A program made the translations under genes and the position numbers. The notes beneath the pieces are model-generated. The model worked only from the letters and a program-made list of their open reading frames with translations, did not search any database and was not told the origin of the DNA. Positions 33,935 to 43,192 of a stretch of DNA of 64,000 nucleotides are shown one piece after another. The first letter of the stretch is position 1; every line of letters begins with the position of its first letter. Location: contig JAZQWC010000089.1 of the NCBI GenBank assembly GCA_045632125.1, positions 145,463-209,462 on the forward strand, read 5' to 3'. Source of the DNA: CALWPV01 sp045632125. GTDB taxonomy: Bacteria; Bacillota; Clostridia; Lachnospirales; Bianqueaceae.

Positions 33935-33969
33935 GACAAAAGAAAACCGCTCCGGACTTCGGAGCGGAA
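33935..33969 (-). terminator. terminator of the CDF transporter gene
   Basis: CCGCTCCG (33947-33954) pairs with CGGAGCGG (33960-33967). On the minus strand it is followed by TTTTCTTTT. Confidence 0.8.
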
Positions 33970-33975
33970 TCGCGT

Positions 33976-35154
33976 TTAATGGTAGGGGCGGTCGATGCTG
34001 ATGACGGCGTAGTAGCGGTCGGTGGCATCGGTTTCCGGCTGCATGGCTTCGATCTTGGCAGTCAGACGATTTTTGACATCATCGGCTTCCAAAGAAAAGG
34101 GAACCACTGCATCGAAGATGATGTTGGTGTGAGTCTCACCAGTGACCACGCGAAAATCGTGGATACCAATCTCGGGGGCGATCTCCTCGGCGAAGATCAT
34201 GACCTTTGCTTTAAGCTTGGAGGTGATGGCATCATCCACAGCCAGCGGATCCAGATGGATTACTGCGTCGCAGCCCAGTTGTTCTTTTAACTCACGCTCC
34301 AAATTATCGATGGTATCGTGAGCCATTAGAATATCGATGTTCATGGGAACTTCGGCGTGGAGGGAGATCATCTGACGGCCGGGGCCGTAATCGTGGATGA
34401 TCAGGTCGTGGATGCCGGTAACGATGGAAGAATCCATGACGATGGACTGGATCTTTTGAATGAATTCGGGCTCAGGGGCCTGACCCAGCAGAGGTCCAAG
34501 GGTGTCTTTGGCGGCGTTGTAACCGGCAAAGAGGATGAGGGCGGATACAGCCAGACCGCAGTAGCCATCTAGGGCAAGGCCGGTGTAGTGACCCACCAGA
34601 GAGCAGATCAAAACCACGGTGGTGGAGGCCATGTCGCTTAAACAGTCGGTGCCGGTGGCCTTCATGGCGGCGGAATCGATCTTGCTAGCAGTACGGTTGT
34701 TGTACAAAGCCATATAGCCTTTGATGGCAATGGACGCTAACAGGATGATGGCACTGATTAGAGTGAGACCGGTGGCCTCAGGATTCAGGATCTTGTCGAA
34801 AGAGGTCTGGGCCAGTTCCACACCCATGAGCATGATCAGGGCGGCTACGATGAGGCCGCTGATGTATTCGATACGGCCGTGGCCGAAGGGGTGATCCAGG
34901 TCGGGCTTTTGACCAGCCATTTTGAATCCAATGAGGGTGATCAAGGAAGAGCCGGCATCGGACAGGTTGTTGAAGGCATCGGCAGTGATGGCGATGGAAC
35001 CGGTGAGAGCACCTGCCAGATATTTACCGGCGAAGAGCACAAGGTTCAGCAGGATGCCCAGGAGTCCGCAGAGCATGCCATAGGCTTGACGCACCTTAGG
35101 GGCCTTGTAGTTTTTATGATCTTTAATGAAAAATTTAGCAAGTAGGGTAAGCAA
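33976..35154 (-). CDS. cation diffusion facilitator (CDF) family transporter
   Basis: 392 residues. It starts at TTG 35154, eight bases after AAGGAG; no better ATG exists. Six membrane helices. Metal-binding residues are visible in ITADAFNNLSD, HPFGHGRIEY and GTDCLSD. The C-terminal cytoplasmic region is unusually long and includes HAEVPMNID, a normal CDF dimer domain, plus a further ferredoxin-like extension. It would export Zn, Mn, Fe or a similar divalent metal. Metal identity is not clear. Confidence 0.92.
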   Translation of the reverse strand: MLTLLAKFFIKDHKNYKAPKVRQAYGMLCGLLGILLNLVLFAGKYLAGALTGSIAITADAFNNLSDAGSSLITLIGFKMAGQKPDLDHPFGHGRIEYISGLIVAALIMLMGVELAQTSFDKILNPEATGLTLISAIILLASIAIKGYMALYNNRTASKIDSAAMKATGTDCLSDMASTTVVLICSLVGHYTGLALDGYCGLAVSALILFAGYNAAKDTLGPLLGQAPEPEFIQKIQSIVMDSSIVTGIHDLIIHDYGPGRQMISLHAEVPMNIDILMAHDTIDNLERELKEQLGCDAVIHLDPLAVDDAITSKLKAKVMIFAEEIAPEIGIHDFRVVTGETHTNIIFDAVVPFSLEADDVKNRLTAKIEAMQPETDATDRYYAVISIDRPYH

Positions 35155-35188
35155 TGTAAAATCTCCTTATCTGTATGTAAAACTAAAA

Positions 35189-36160
35189 TTAGCCTTCTTC
35201 AGTTGCCGGGGGCAGATTGCCGAAGCCTTGTAAATGATTTAAACTTCCATAACGAGCCTGCAGCAGCTGCCATTCATCTTCATTATAAAAGCGACAGTTT
35301 CCGCGGCCAAAGTCGATGGCCACCTGCAGCATGAAGCGGGCGGCGTTTTCGATGTCATTCAAATGGCTGGCGTTGGTGGCGCAACCGGGCACCGCAGTCT
35401 GGGCGGTGATGGCTACACCCACCACGGGAGCATGGGTGGCACAGCTGGGCTGCAGAATACTATTCAAATGGCTCACTCCGTTGCCGTAGGGGGTGATGTC
35501 CTGAGTCGCCAGAGGAAAGACATAGGGCAGTTCACCGGTGGTGATCTCCATAATATTCAGTAGATCATCTGCCACGGGCAAAATGTAGCCCTGCATTACG
35601 GTGTTGGAAATGGCAAAGCCGCGGTGATTGATCACCCGGTTGCCCTTGGTGGTATCCACCGACAAGATGGCATCCAGTTCGGGAGTTACTTCCTCCACAT
35701 TCGACTGCTGCATGGTGATGTGAGAGCCCATGAAGGGCACAGGTTTGTGGGGCATGGTGGGCGAGTTGGGGCACACATGGGTGGAAATGAAAACATCTCC
35801 CTCCAGGCGATCGCCTTTGTTTTTCATATCCAGCAGCTTGGCCGCTAAGGCCAAAGCGCAGAGGGCTCCGTCACCGTCGGACACAAAGCCGAGCTGTTCA
35901 GGGCGGGCTCCAATGCCGCCCAGTCGGCCTAAAAGGCCTATGGTCGGGGCTGAGCCGCCGCTCATTTTTCCGGCTGAGCCGGGGATCCAGATGCGTACCA
36001 TGTCAGTCTTGCCAGGTACACCGCCGGCATTTCCGTAGAGCGGATAGGTTTCTACTTTGGCCTCGGGATCGATGGCCAGCAGATAGTCTCGCACAGCCGG
36101 TCCGTTGGCGCTGGCGGTGTCGAGAAGTTCGTAGACATCTAAAAGTTGTTTGTATAGCAT
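35189..36160 (-). CDS. DUF1177 domain protein
   Basis: 323 residues matching the DUF1177 family over full length: GKTDMVRIWIPGSAGK, PTIGLLGRLGGIGARPEQLGFVSDGDGA, GDVFISTHVCPNSPT, DAILSVDTTKGNRVINHRGFAISNTV. The His/Asp/Cys-rich core suggests a metal-dependent enzyme, perhaps a hydrolase, but no activity is established. It lies eight bases from the GH2 gene upstream and has GTGAGG before its ATG, so the two form an operon. Confidence 0.85.
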   Translation of the reverse strand: MLYKQLLDVYELLDTASANGPAVRDYLLAIDPEAKVETYPLYGNAGGVPGKTDMVRIWIPGSAGKMSGGSAPTIGLLGRLGGIGARPEQLGFVSDGDGALCALALAAKLLDMKNKGDRLEGDVFISTHVCPNSPTMPHKPVPFMGSHITMQQSNVEEVTPELDAILSVDTTKGNRVINHRGFAISNTVMQGYILPVADDLLNIMEITTGELPYVFPLATQDITPYGNGVSHLNSILQPSCATHAPVVGVAITAQTAVPGCATNASHLNDIENAARFMLQVAIDFGRGNCRFYNEDEWQLLQARYGSLNHLQGFGNLPPATEEG

Positions 36161-36168
36161 GGATTACC

Positions 36169-38577
36169 TCACAGTTCAAAATCGAAGGGTTCGGGCAGGC
36201 GGCGGATGGCGTCAAACCAGCGCAGCATGTCGGCAGGGTTATAGGCGGGGGTGCCGGTGATGAAGTGGTTACCGTAGGTGCGTCCCTCGCATTCGTAATG
36301 GATCAGCAGCAGTCGCTGTTCGCTGACCATGGACTTGATATCGCCAACGGTCAGAGTCTGAGCCGCCGGAATCTCGTAGGTACCCGCTAGCAGGGTTTCA
36401 CCGGTGTCACCGTCGGTGACGGAAAGTTTCACGAGGGTGGCCTTTCGGCTATGATTCGAGATGTAGACGGGATGGCTCCAGTGTTTTAATTCGCCTACAA
36501 AGGCCAGCAGGGGCTGCTGGCAGCGGCGCATGTAGAAGTAGGCGACTTTGCGATTAAAATAGTAGTCAACCACAGCATCGGAGATCTGGGGCCAGCAATC
36601 CAGCATGTTCCACCAGAGGAGACCGTGAAAGTCGCTGCGGCTGCGGCAGTTTTCTATCATGGTTTTCAGGGCTTCAGCCTGATAGAGTTGGGAGAGTTTG
36701 GCGAAAGTTTCCAGATCCGCAGGAACCTGACCATACATGATTTTGAGGTGGTTACGCATCATTTCGTTGCGTCCGTTGGAACGTTCGATGCGGATATCCT
36801 CGGTGCTGTGGACGGCCCAGATGTCGTTATCCAGCGGCCACAGGAATTCTTGGGGAATGTATTTTTTGATTCCAGAGGGTGCAGGACAACCGTGGAAGCC
36901 AAATTCACTAATGAAGTGGGCGGTGTTTTTTCGGTAGAAATCATCGCGGTACCAGGCGCGGGCTCCCCAAAGATGCTGTTCAGGTACGTTGAACATATGG
37001 AAACCTGCGGGAATCTCCGGCGAGGATTTGATGAGCAGACGATAAGGATCGTGGGCCTGGATCAAACGGGGCAGGATCTCGTAGGCTATGCGATTATAGC
37101 TGCTGTCACGGGAGGGAAGTTCGAAACCGAGGTTTTTGTAATCGATCTCGTTATCACTGCACCAGATGGCGATACTGGGATGGTTACGAACCTTGCGGAC
37201 AAAGCTTCCGATCTCATGTTCCATGATATTTTCGAAGTCACGGGTCTGCGGATAGTTGGTGTTGCCCATGGCAAAATCCTGCCAGATCAGGATGCCGCTT
37301 TGGTCACAAAGATCGTAGAAAGGATGATCTTCATAAACATTGCCGCCCCAGCAGCGGATCATGTTGCAGCCACTGTCAACGAGAAGGGCATGGGCTTTGG
37401 TTAGACGCTGGGCATCACGGCTGTGCAGTGCATCCAGCGGAACCCAGTTGGTGCCCTTAGCGAAGAAGGGTTCATTATTAACGATAAATTTGAATTGCTG
37501 GTTGGGATCCTGCGGTGAGGAGCCCGGTGTGGGAGGCTCAGATTCCTGAATAGAGTTGACAGCGTTGGTGGGAACTGTTCCTAAGTTCCTTTCCAGTTGG
37601 ACAGTTCTAAGACCGATGCGTTCTGTGCGGCTGTCGACAATGTCGCCGTGGTATAATAGTTGCATTTCCACATCGTACAAATTCGGTTCGCCGTATCCAT
37701 AGGGCCACCAAAGTTTGGCATTTTCGATCTTGGTGGTATAGTTCATGCTCACAAAGTGGGCGGGCTGTATATCTTCAAATTCGTGATCACCGCATTTTCC
37801 GTGGATCTTGATTTGAAAACCTTCTAATGTATCATGATCGGTTATGAAGCGGCAGCCGTACTGCAGGGTAATGATGTCGCCTTTAGTCACATCGGGACTG
37901 TGCTGCAGTGAAGAACAGGCATAGTAGGTTTCTGTGAGCCGAGTGGTGGGGCGGCTTTCCAGATGAACGCCGCGCCAGAGACCGGCGGACACCAGGCGGG
38001 GAGCGATATCCCATCCAAACATGTGAGGTGCTTTGCGAAGCCAGCAGATCTCATTTCGATGGGCAGTTCCACGCATTCCCATGTTGTATTCTTTGCTGCG
38101 AGCAAAGTTCATGGTGGAATGGATGTGGATGATAAGGTGGTTGGAAGTATTGTTTCGCAGGTGGTCGGTCACATCGAATTCGTGGTCGATGAACATATTC
38201 TCAGTGCGGCCTATATGTATACCGTTCAGATAGATATCGGCAATCGTGTCGATACCGCCGAAGCAGAGAAAGACACGATGATTCGAGTTTGCGCTTTGAT
38301 CTGGCTTCGGTGCAGTTAGCACTGTTTCCTCTAAAGTGAAAGTGGTTTCGTATACCCATTGATAATATTCGTAAGGCGCATAGGCGTGGAGGTTATCGGA
38401 ATAGAAGGGATCCGGGGCTATGCCGGCGGCTTCTAAATCGATCTCCACATTTCCGGGAACCTGAGCGGGAATTTTAGACCAGGTATTGAGCAGCTCCGGC
38501 GCGAAGGCATCGGGCTGTCCGGCGCTTTCCGGTGTATAGTAGAGGTTCCAGATGCCGTTAAGGGATTGTATATGCAT
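36169..38577 (-). CDS. glycoside hydrolase family 2 protein (beta-mannosidase-like)
   Basis: 802 residues. The N-terminal sugar-binding domain (LNGIWNLYY, QVPGNVEIDLEAAG) is followed by an Ig-like domain and the TIM barrel. Catalytic acid/base is E477 in WCSDNEID, the nucleophile E558 in FISEFGFHG. RCWGGNVYE and LIWQDFAMGN are typical of the beta-mannosidase branch of GH2. No signal peptide, so it is intracellular. GGAG is about 12-13 bases upstream of the ATG. Substrate is a mannoside or related sugar by family only. Confidence 0.9.
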   Translation of the reverse strand: MHIQSLNGIWNLYYTPESAGQPDAFAPELLNTWSKIPAQVPGNVEIDLEAAGIAPDPFYSDNLHAYAPYEYYQWVYETTFTLEETVLTAPKPDQSANSNHRVFLCFGGIDTIADIYLNGIHIGRTENMFIDHEFDVTDHLRNNTSNHLIIHIHSTMNFARSKEYNMGMRGTAHRNEICWLRKAPHMFGWDIAPRLVSAGLWRGVHLESRPTTRLTETYYACSSLQHSPDVTKGDIITLQYGCRFITDHDTLEGFQIKIHGKCGDHEFEDIQPAHFVSMNYTTKIENAKLWWPYGYGEPNLYDVEMQLLYHGDIVDSRTERIGLRTVQLERNLGTVPTNAVNSIQESEPPTPGSSPQDPNQQFKFIVNNEPFFAKGTNWVPLDALHSRDAQRLTKAHALLVDSGCNMIRCWGGNVYEDHPFYDLCDQSGILIWQDFAMGNTNYPQTRDFENIMEHEIGSFVRKVRNHPSIAIWCSDNEIDYKNLGFELPSRDSSYNRIAYEILPRLIQAHDPYRLLIKSSPEIPAGFHMFNVPEQHLWGARAWYRDDFYRKNTAHFISEFGFHGCPAPSGIKKYIPQEFLWPLDNDIWAVHSTEDIRIERSNGRNEMMRNHLKIMYGQVPADLETFAKLSQLYQAEALKTMIENCRSRSDFHGLLWWNMLDCWPQISDAVVDYYFNRKVAYFYMRRCQQPLLAFVGELKHWSHPVYISNHSRKATLVKLSVTDGDTGETLLAGTYEIPAAQTLTVGDIKSMVSEQRLLLIHYECEGRTYGNHFITGTPAYNPADMLRWFDAIRRLPEPFDFEL

Positions 38578-38938
38578 AAGGTTAGAAAACTCCGTTGTTT
38601 TTCTTCTACCTTACAGGAAAATTGTGGATATGTCAATGGATTTTGGTATTTAGAGACGGGGCTGGGATGGGTACAGAGTAGGATTGGAACGCTGGAGTGC
38701 ATGTAAAAATCAAATACTTATGAATGACATGCACTTTACTGAGATAGAGCAAGCAATAACAATATCTTTTTGCAGGAATCTTTGATAAAAATACTGTTGG
38801 AGACCAGTGACTTTTGTCAAAAAATGTGCTAATATATTGAGACTGCATATGTGTACATGAACTGGATGCTATACACAAAATCGAATTGTACCAGCTTGCA
38901 AAACGCTAAGCCATTCTGCATATAAGAAAGGAAATCAA
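38578..38938. promoter_or_regulatory. divergent gap between GH2 and nitrilase genes
   Basis: No gene is convincing here. An inverted repeat AGTGCATGT (38696-38704) / ACATGCACT (38727-38735) is present. A weak plus-strand promoter candidate is TGACTT (38808-38813), 16 bp, TAATAT (38830-38835) for the nitrilase operon. The minus-strand GH2 promoter is not obvious. Confidence 0.4.
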
Positions 38939-39769
38939 ATGAAATCTACCATCAGTCTGGCTCTGATCCAGTTTGAAAGCATACTGGGTGATCCAAAAGC
39001 CAATCGACAAAAAGCTGAAACTATGATCCGTAAAGCGGCAGAGAACGGCGCTGAACTGATCTGTCTGCCGGAAATGTACACCACCGGCTACAATCTGGAT
39101 ATCATCGGTCCGCAGATCACACAACTGGCGGAGAATATTGATGGTCCCACCGTGACCGACTTGCAGCAGCTTGCCAAGGAACTGAAGATCCATATCGTCG
39201 CACCGTTAGCCCTCAACTTAGAGGACGACCCGGAAGCTCGCCCCTTCAACAGCGCTGTATTCATTGGTGATGAAGGTCAGATTCTCGGCGTATATAGCAA
39301 ATGCCATCTGTTTGAAACGGAAAGAATGTATTTTCAACCCGGACAAGAACTGCCGGTGTACGACACTAAATTCGGCAAGATCGGCATCATGATCTGCTTC
39401 GATGCAGGCTTTCCTGAGGTTGCCCGCATTTTGCAGATGAAGGGCGCCGAGCTCATTGTATGTCCTTCGGCCTGGCGCATACAGGATATGGGCGTATGGC
39501 ATCTGAACATGCCCCAGCGGGCTCAGGAAAATAGCTGTTATCTGGCAGCCATCAATCGCTATGGAAAAGAAGGCAGCCTCTATATGGGCGGCTATTCCAT
39601 TGTTTGCGGGCCCGAAGGCGACATCATCAAAGAACTTACAGAAGAAAAAGAAGATATATTATATTGTACCATCGACGGCCAGCGACTAGCCGACTTTCGA
39701 GCCGACGGCGGCCCCTACCTTCCCTATCGCCGACCGGAATTATATGAAAGGGAAGGATTATTGGATTAA
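38939..39769 (+). CDS. carbon-nitrogen hydrolase (nitrilase superfamily)
   Basis: 276 residues. The Glu-Lys-Cys triad is intact: E45 in LPEMYTTG, K121 in YSKCHLFE, C153 in MICFDAGFPE. It probably hydrolyses an amide or related C-N bond in a small molecule. AAGAAAGGA precedes the ATG. It opens an operon with a HAD hydrolase and a TSUP permease (13 and 14 bases apart). Confidence 0.92.
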   Translation: MKSTISLALIQFESILGDPKANRQKAETMIRKAAENGAELICLPEMYTTGYNLDIIGPQITQLAENIDGPTVTDLQQLAKELKIHIVAPLALNLEDDPEARPFNSAVFIGDEGQILGVYSKCHLFETERMYFQPGQELPVYDTKFGKIGIMICFDAGFPEVARILQMKGAELIVCPSAWRIQDMGVWHLNMPQRAQENSCYLAAINRYGKEGSLYMGGYSIVCGPEGDIIKELTEEKEDILYCTIDGQRLADFRADGGPYLPYRRPELYEREGLLD

Positions 39770-39782
39770 TAAGGAGAAGCAC

Positions 39783-40508
39783 ATGATCAAAGCAATTTTA
39801 TTCGACATGGATGGCACCCTGCTGCCCATGGATATCGACCTGTTCATCAAAACATACATGGGCGGTTTGGGCCAGAAGGTTGTCTCCTTCGGCATGGATC
39901 CCGAGCCTGTTTTGAAGGCCCTGTGGAAGGGTACCGGTGCCATGGTGCAGAACGATGGTTCCATGACCAATGAGCAGGTTTTTTGGAAAACCTTCGCTGC
40001 CCTGGTGGGTGAGGAGATTTTGGAACATCAGAAAGATTTCGACGAGTTTTATGACAAGGGCTTTGAAGTGACCAAAGCATCTGTTACCACCAATCCTCAG
40101 GTGCGTCCTATCATCGATAGCCTGAAGGCAAAGGGCCTGCGCCTGATCATCGCCACTAATCCGTTGTTCCCTGCTGCAGCCCAGTACAACCGTGTAAAAT
40201 GGGCCGGTCTAGATCGAAACGACTTCGAACTGATCACCACTTACGAGAATAGCCACTATTGTAAGCCCAACCCCGCCTACTACCAGGAAATCCTGGATAA
40301 GCAGGGTCTCACCGCTGACGAAGTCATCATGATCGGCAACGACGCTCGTGAGGATACCGCCGCCGCCCAGATCGGCATTCCGGTGTTCTTGGTAACTGAT
40401 TGTCTGTTGAATCAGCATGGCCTTGACATCTCCGGTTTCCCGCAGGGCAACTGGGACGACTGTGTGAAGTATATTGATGAAATAATTAGCAGCAAAGCTG
40501 CAAATTGA
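39783..40508 (+). CDS. HAD-superfamily hydrolase
   Basis: 241 residues from ATG 39783, seven bases after AAGGAG. Motif I is FDMDGT (D8 nucleophile, D10), motif II the Thr in IIATNP, motif III Lys in HYCKPNPAYY, and motif IV GNDAREDTAAA. It probably dephosphorylates a small phosphorylated metabolite. It is in an operon between a nitrilase-type enzyme and a TSUP transporter. Confidence 0.92.
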   Translation: MIKAILFDMDGTLLPMDIDLFIKTYMGGLGQKVVSFGMDPEPVLKALWKGTGAMVQNDGSMTNEQVFWKTFAALVGEEILEHQKDFDEFYDKGFEVTKASVTTNPQVRPIIDSLKAKGLRLIIATNPLFPAAAQYNRVKWAGLDRNDFELITTYENSHYCKPNPAYYQEILDKQGLTADEVIMIGNDAREDTAAAQIGIPVFLVTDCLLNQHGLDISGFPQGNWDDCVKYIDEIISSKAAN

Positions 40509-40522
40509 CGGAGGCTACTCCA

Positions 40523-41299
40523 ATGAATGAAGTACTGAGGATCTGTCTCATAGCCTGTCCGCTGGTATTCATCGCAGGATTCGTAGATTCTGTGGCCGGC
40601 GGTGGAGGTATTATTTCCATTCCTGCCTATCTGCTGGGCGGCATGCCCACTTATCTGGCACTGGGTACCAACAAGCTTGTGGCTTGTATGGGTACCGCAC
40701 TTTCGTCGGTGAAATATTTTAAAAGTGGAAGAGTCGTGGTCAAAATTGCCGCTTTAGCGGCTATTGGATCCCTGATCGGATCTTTCATTGGCACCAATTT
40801 GGCGTTGCTGATTCCGGAACAAATTCTAAGAATCGTGGTACTGGTAGCGTTGCCGCTGGTGGCGGTGTTTATGATCCGCCGCAAGGAGTTTGGACAGAGT
40901 GAGACCAAGCGTAAGCAGTTGCCGGCGACTAAGGAGACGGTGCTGGCGCTTGGCAGTGGTCTGATCATTGGCTTGTATGACGGTCTGATCGGCCCTGGTA
41001 CCGGTACGTTTTTCATTCTGATCTTTACCGGCGTGTTCGGACTGGACCTGCTGACCTCCTCCGGCTGTGCTAAAATTTCGAATCTGGCTTCCAACGTGAT
41101 GTCTACCATTATTTACTTGATCAACGGTAAGATCTGGTTTGCGGTGGCCATTCCGGCTATTGCCTGTTGCATGCTAGGCAATTACTGCGGTGCCCGCTAT
41201 GCCATTAAGGGGGGCAGCGGCAATGTGCGTAAGATCATGTTTGTGGTGCTGGTGCTGCTGTTTGTGAAGATCGGTTTGGAACTGATGGGTGTGATTTAA
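40523..41299 (+). CDS. TSUP (TauE/SafE) family permease
   Basis: 258 residues from ATG 40523, with GGAGG upstream; a TTG at 40505 is inferior. About eight membrane helices. Family motifs: FIAGFVDSVAGGGGIISIPAYLLGG near the N-terminus and GLYDGLIGPGTGTFFILIF in the second half. These carry sulfite, organosulfonates or other sulfur- and carboxylate-containing anions. Third gene of the nitrilase operon; a strong terminator follows. Confidence 0.92.
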   Translation: MNEVLRICLIACPLVFIAGFVDSVAGGGGIISIPAYLLGGMPTYLALGTNKLVACMGTALSSVKYFKSGRVVVKIAALAAIGSLIGSFIGTNLALLIPEQILRIVVLVALPLVAVFMIRRKEFGQSETKRKQLPATKETVLALGSGLIIGLYDGLIGPGTGTFFILIFTGVFGLDLLTSSGCAKISNLASNVMSTIIYLINGKIWFAVAIPAIACCMLGNYCGARYAIKGGSGNVRKIMFVVLVLLFVKIGLELMGVI

Positions 41300-41330
41300 A
41301 AAAGCTCTAGACAATGTTAAGAAAAAGGAA

Positions 41331-41362
41331 AAAGAGAGAAGTTTTTGGCTTCTCTCTTTTTT
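41331..41362. terminator. bidirectional terminator between TSUP and LuxR genes
   Basis: AAAGAGAGAAG (41331-41341) pairs with CTTCTCTCTTTTTT (41349-41362). Confidence 0.88.
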
Positions 41363-41379
41363 ATTGGTTTTTGAAATTG

Positions 41380-42474
41380 TTACTGAGATACATGTGATGT
41401 CTTTTCTATGCGATTGTGAAGCTCCGTGAGCTGCTTTCTGGATTTTACGCCCAACTTGCTATAAAGGTTTTTACTATGGAACTTCAATGTGTTTTCTTTT
41501 ATTTTGAGTTGTTCCAGGATTACATCGGTAGTGAGACCAGATACATAACAATCAAAGAGTTCTTTTTCTTTGGGTGTTAGCTGACTAAGTCCGGCAATAA
41601 AGTTGTCGAGTTTTTCCTGTTCGAGTTGTTCAAGATTCGGCTGAAGGGGGGCCGGTTCCGGCGGCTGCACAATGATGGCTTCTTGCAGCGAAGCGTTTGA
41701 ATGTGTAAGGAGCGATAGCTTTAGTTTATCAGCTTCAGCCTTCAATATGTGTAAACCTAAAAGGAAACTTTCGCTAATGATGTAAGACACGGACAGAATC
41801 TCAAAGGGAATATACACCAACTGTTCAATGAGCCATACACCAATATTAACCAAAACTGCGATGGCGATAATAACAGCATAGGCGAGCGAATCGATCTTGT
41901 CTTTGACAGTAGCATAAACAATGGTGGAAACCATTGCAGAGAAGTAGCCTAGCAAATACACTAAATAAAGACTGTGGAGCGGTCCGTAAACTTTTTGCAA
42001 TGCTGAGACACCGTCTTCGACTATAAAGGAAACTTCTTTGTAATAGATCGGAAGATATCCAGGGCTTGCCGCAATAAGGAACATTATGATAGCTAAAATC
42101 AAAAGTAGGTTTGTGATCCATTTCCGATATTGAATATGTGTAGCATTCATGATGATCATCAACATCGATAGGGGCAAAAACACAGAACCCAAGTAAGAAA
42201 TCCGATTTGCCAACAAGGCTTCATCTAAACTTTGGGATATGGACAAAGCTAGATAGCCGACATTGACAATTAAGACAGAAACAAATAGCAACAGATACCA
42301 GGAATCACGTTTCTTGGCGATACGGCAATAAACGACCAAGAGTAAAAAGGAAAGGATTGCTGAAACACCATATGCCACGGCGATACTGGCGGTTTTTTCT
42401 CCAATGGGACCGCATCCTGATAAAAACAGCACGCAAAAGGCAAATGGGGAAAGAGTTGCAAGGAAATTTCTCAT
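41380..42474 (-). CDS. membrane-bound LuxR-type regulator with 7TM sensor region
   Basis: 364 residues from ATG 42474 (AAGGAG upstream). Residues 1-240 hold seven or eight hydrophobic helices, like the 7TM N-terminal region of some histidine kinases. A linker with many Pro follows. The C-terminus is a LuxR HTH: LSQLTPKEKELFDCYVSGLTTDVILEQLKIKENTLKFHSKNLYSKLGVKSRKQL. It is a one-component regulator that may sense a membrane signal and bind DNA from the membrane. FLSGC near the N-terminus resembles a lipobox but is followed by more helices. Confidence 0.88.
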   Translation of the reverse strand: MRNFLATLSPFAFCVLFLSGCGPIGEKTASIAVAYGVSAILSFLLLVVYCRIAKKRDSWYLLLFVSVLIVNVGYLALSISQSLDEALLANRISYLGSVFLPLSMLMIIMNATHIQYRKWITNLLLILAIIMFLIAASPGYLPIYYKEVSFIVEDGVSALQKVYGPLHSLYLVYLLGYFSAMVSTIVYATVKDKIDSLAYAVIIAIAVLVNIGVWLIEQLVYIPFEILSVSYIISESFLLGLHILKAEADKLKLSLLTHSNASLQEAIIVQPPEPAPLQPNLEQLEQEKLDNFIAGLSQLTPKEKELFDCYVSGLTTDVILEQLKIKENTLKFHSKNLYSKLGVKSRKQLTELHNRIEKTSHVSQ

Positions 42475-42497
42475 AATATTACTCCTTCTATGGATCA

Positions 42498-42579
42498 TCC
42501 CACACTTTATCCCACACTTTTAGGGTGCAGACAAGATTTCCCACACTAATTGATAGAGCAGGTGTGGCGACAAGTACAA
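42498..42579 (-). promoter_or_regulatory. promoter and leader repeats of the LuxR-type gene
   Basis: On the minus strand TTGTAC (42574-42579), 18 bp, TATCAA (42550-42555). Three copies of TCCCACACTTTA-like sequence on the plus strand (AGTGTGGGA in the transcript) lie at 42498-42509, 42510-42521 and 42539-42550. A reversed GGTGTGG is at 42561-42567. A further 8-bp inverted repeat TTCGTAAA/TTTACGAA spans 42586-42615. The rest of the 42475-42827 gap shows no gene. Confidence 0.5.
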
Positions 42580-42827
42580 AACATTTTCGTAAAATATAGG
42601 TGTAAGCTTTACGAAGGAGGGTATAGTTCTTGCGATTGATTTTGGGGGTACCCTTGGAATGATCTGTGTCGACGCGCCAACGAACACACAGACCGCCCTC
42701 GATTCTTCTAATTATTTTAGCATACGAAAGAAGGGGAGTCAAGAAACCAAAAGAGAGGCAGTTTGATTCTAAAAAAAGGAAAAACCCTATGGAAGGGTGA
42801 AATTAAAAACGAAAGGAAATGACAAAA

Positions 42828-43178
42828 ATGAAAAAAGCGATTGTATGGTTTATGGTTATTATGATGAGTGTAGGTTTGCTGGCAGGTTGTGGTGAAAAAG
42901 AGAAAGAGTCCGAAACTGAGGCAGAGGTTACGATTGTAGGTACCTGGGAATACAAAGCCATGGAATGTGCCTATAGCTTTAATGAAGATGAAACCGGAGC
43001 TTACATCTTTGGTGGAGTGGAAATGCCTTTTACCTATACAGATGATGGTACTGCAGTAAGTATTCTATATGAAGGAAATACCTCTCCCAATGTGCTTAAG
43101 TACACCATAGATGGAAACACCCTGTCTATTGAAGACAGTTTTGGAGATATGGTAGAGTACGAAAAGAGTATGAAATAA
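42828..43178 (+). CDS. small lipoprotein (DUF5640-like)
   Basis: 116 residues from ATG 42828; an ATG at 42819 lies inside the ribosome site. Lipobox LLAGC ends the signal peptide near residue 21. The mature part (TIVGTWEYKAMECAYSFNEDETGAYIFGGVEMPFTYTDDG) resembles the DUF5640 beta-strand family of short clostridial lipoproteins. Function unknown; it faces outward on the membrane. The next gene encodes another lipoprotein 14 bases on, so they are probably co-expressed. Confidence 0.75.
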   Translation: MKKAIVWFMVIMMSVGLLAGCGEKEKESETEAEVTIVGTWEYKAMECAYSFNEDETGAYIFGGVEMPFTYTDDGTAVSILYEGNTSPNVLKYTIDGNTLSIEDSFGDMVEYEKSMK

Positions 43179-43192
43179 AGGAAATACAAGAA

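Noticed and set aside
42488..42742. 84-codon minus-strand frame before the LuxR-type gene
   Set aside because: It spans the promoter and leader repeats of that gene and has no clear domain; low-complexity ending from the repeats.
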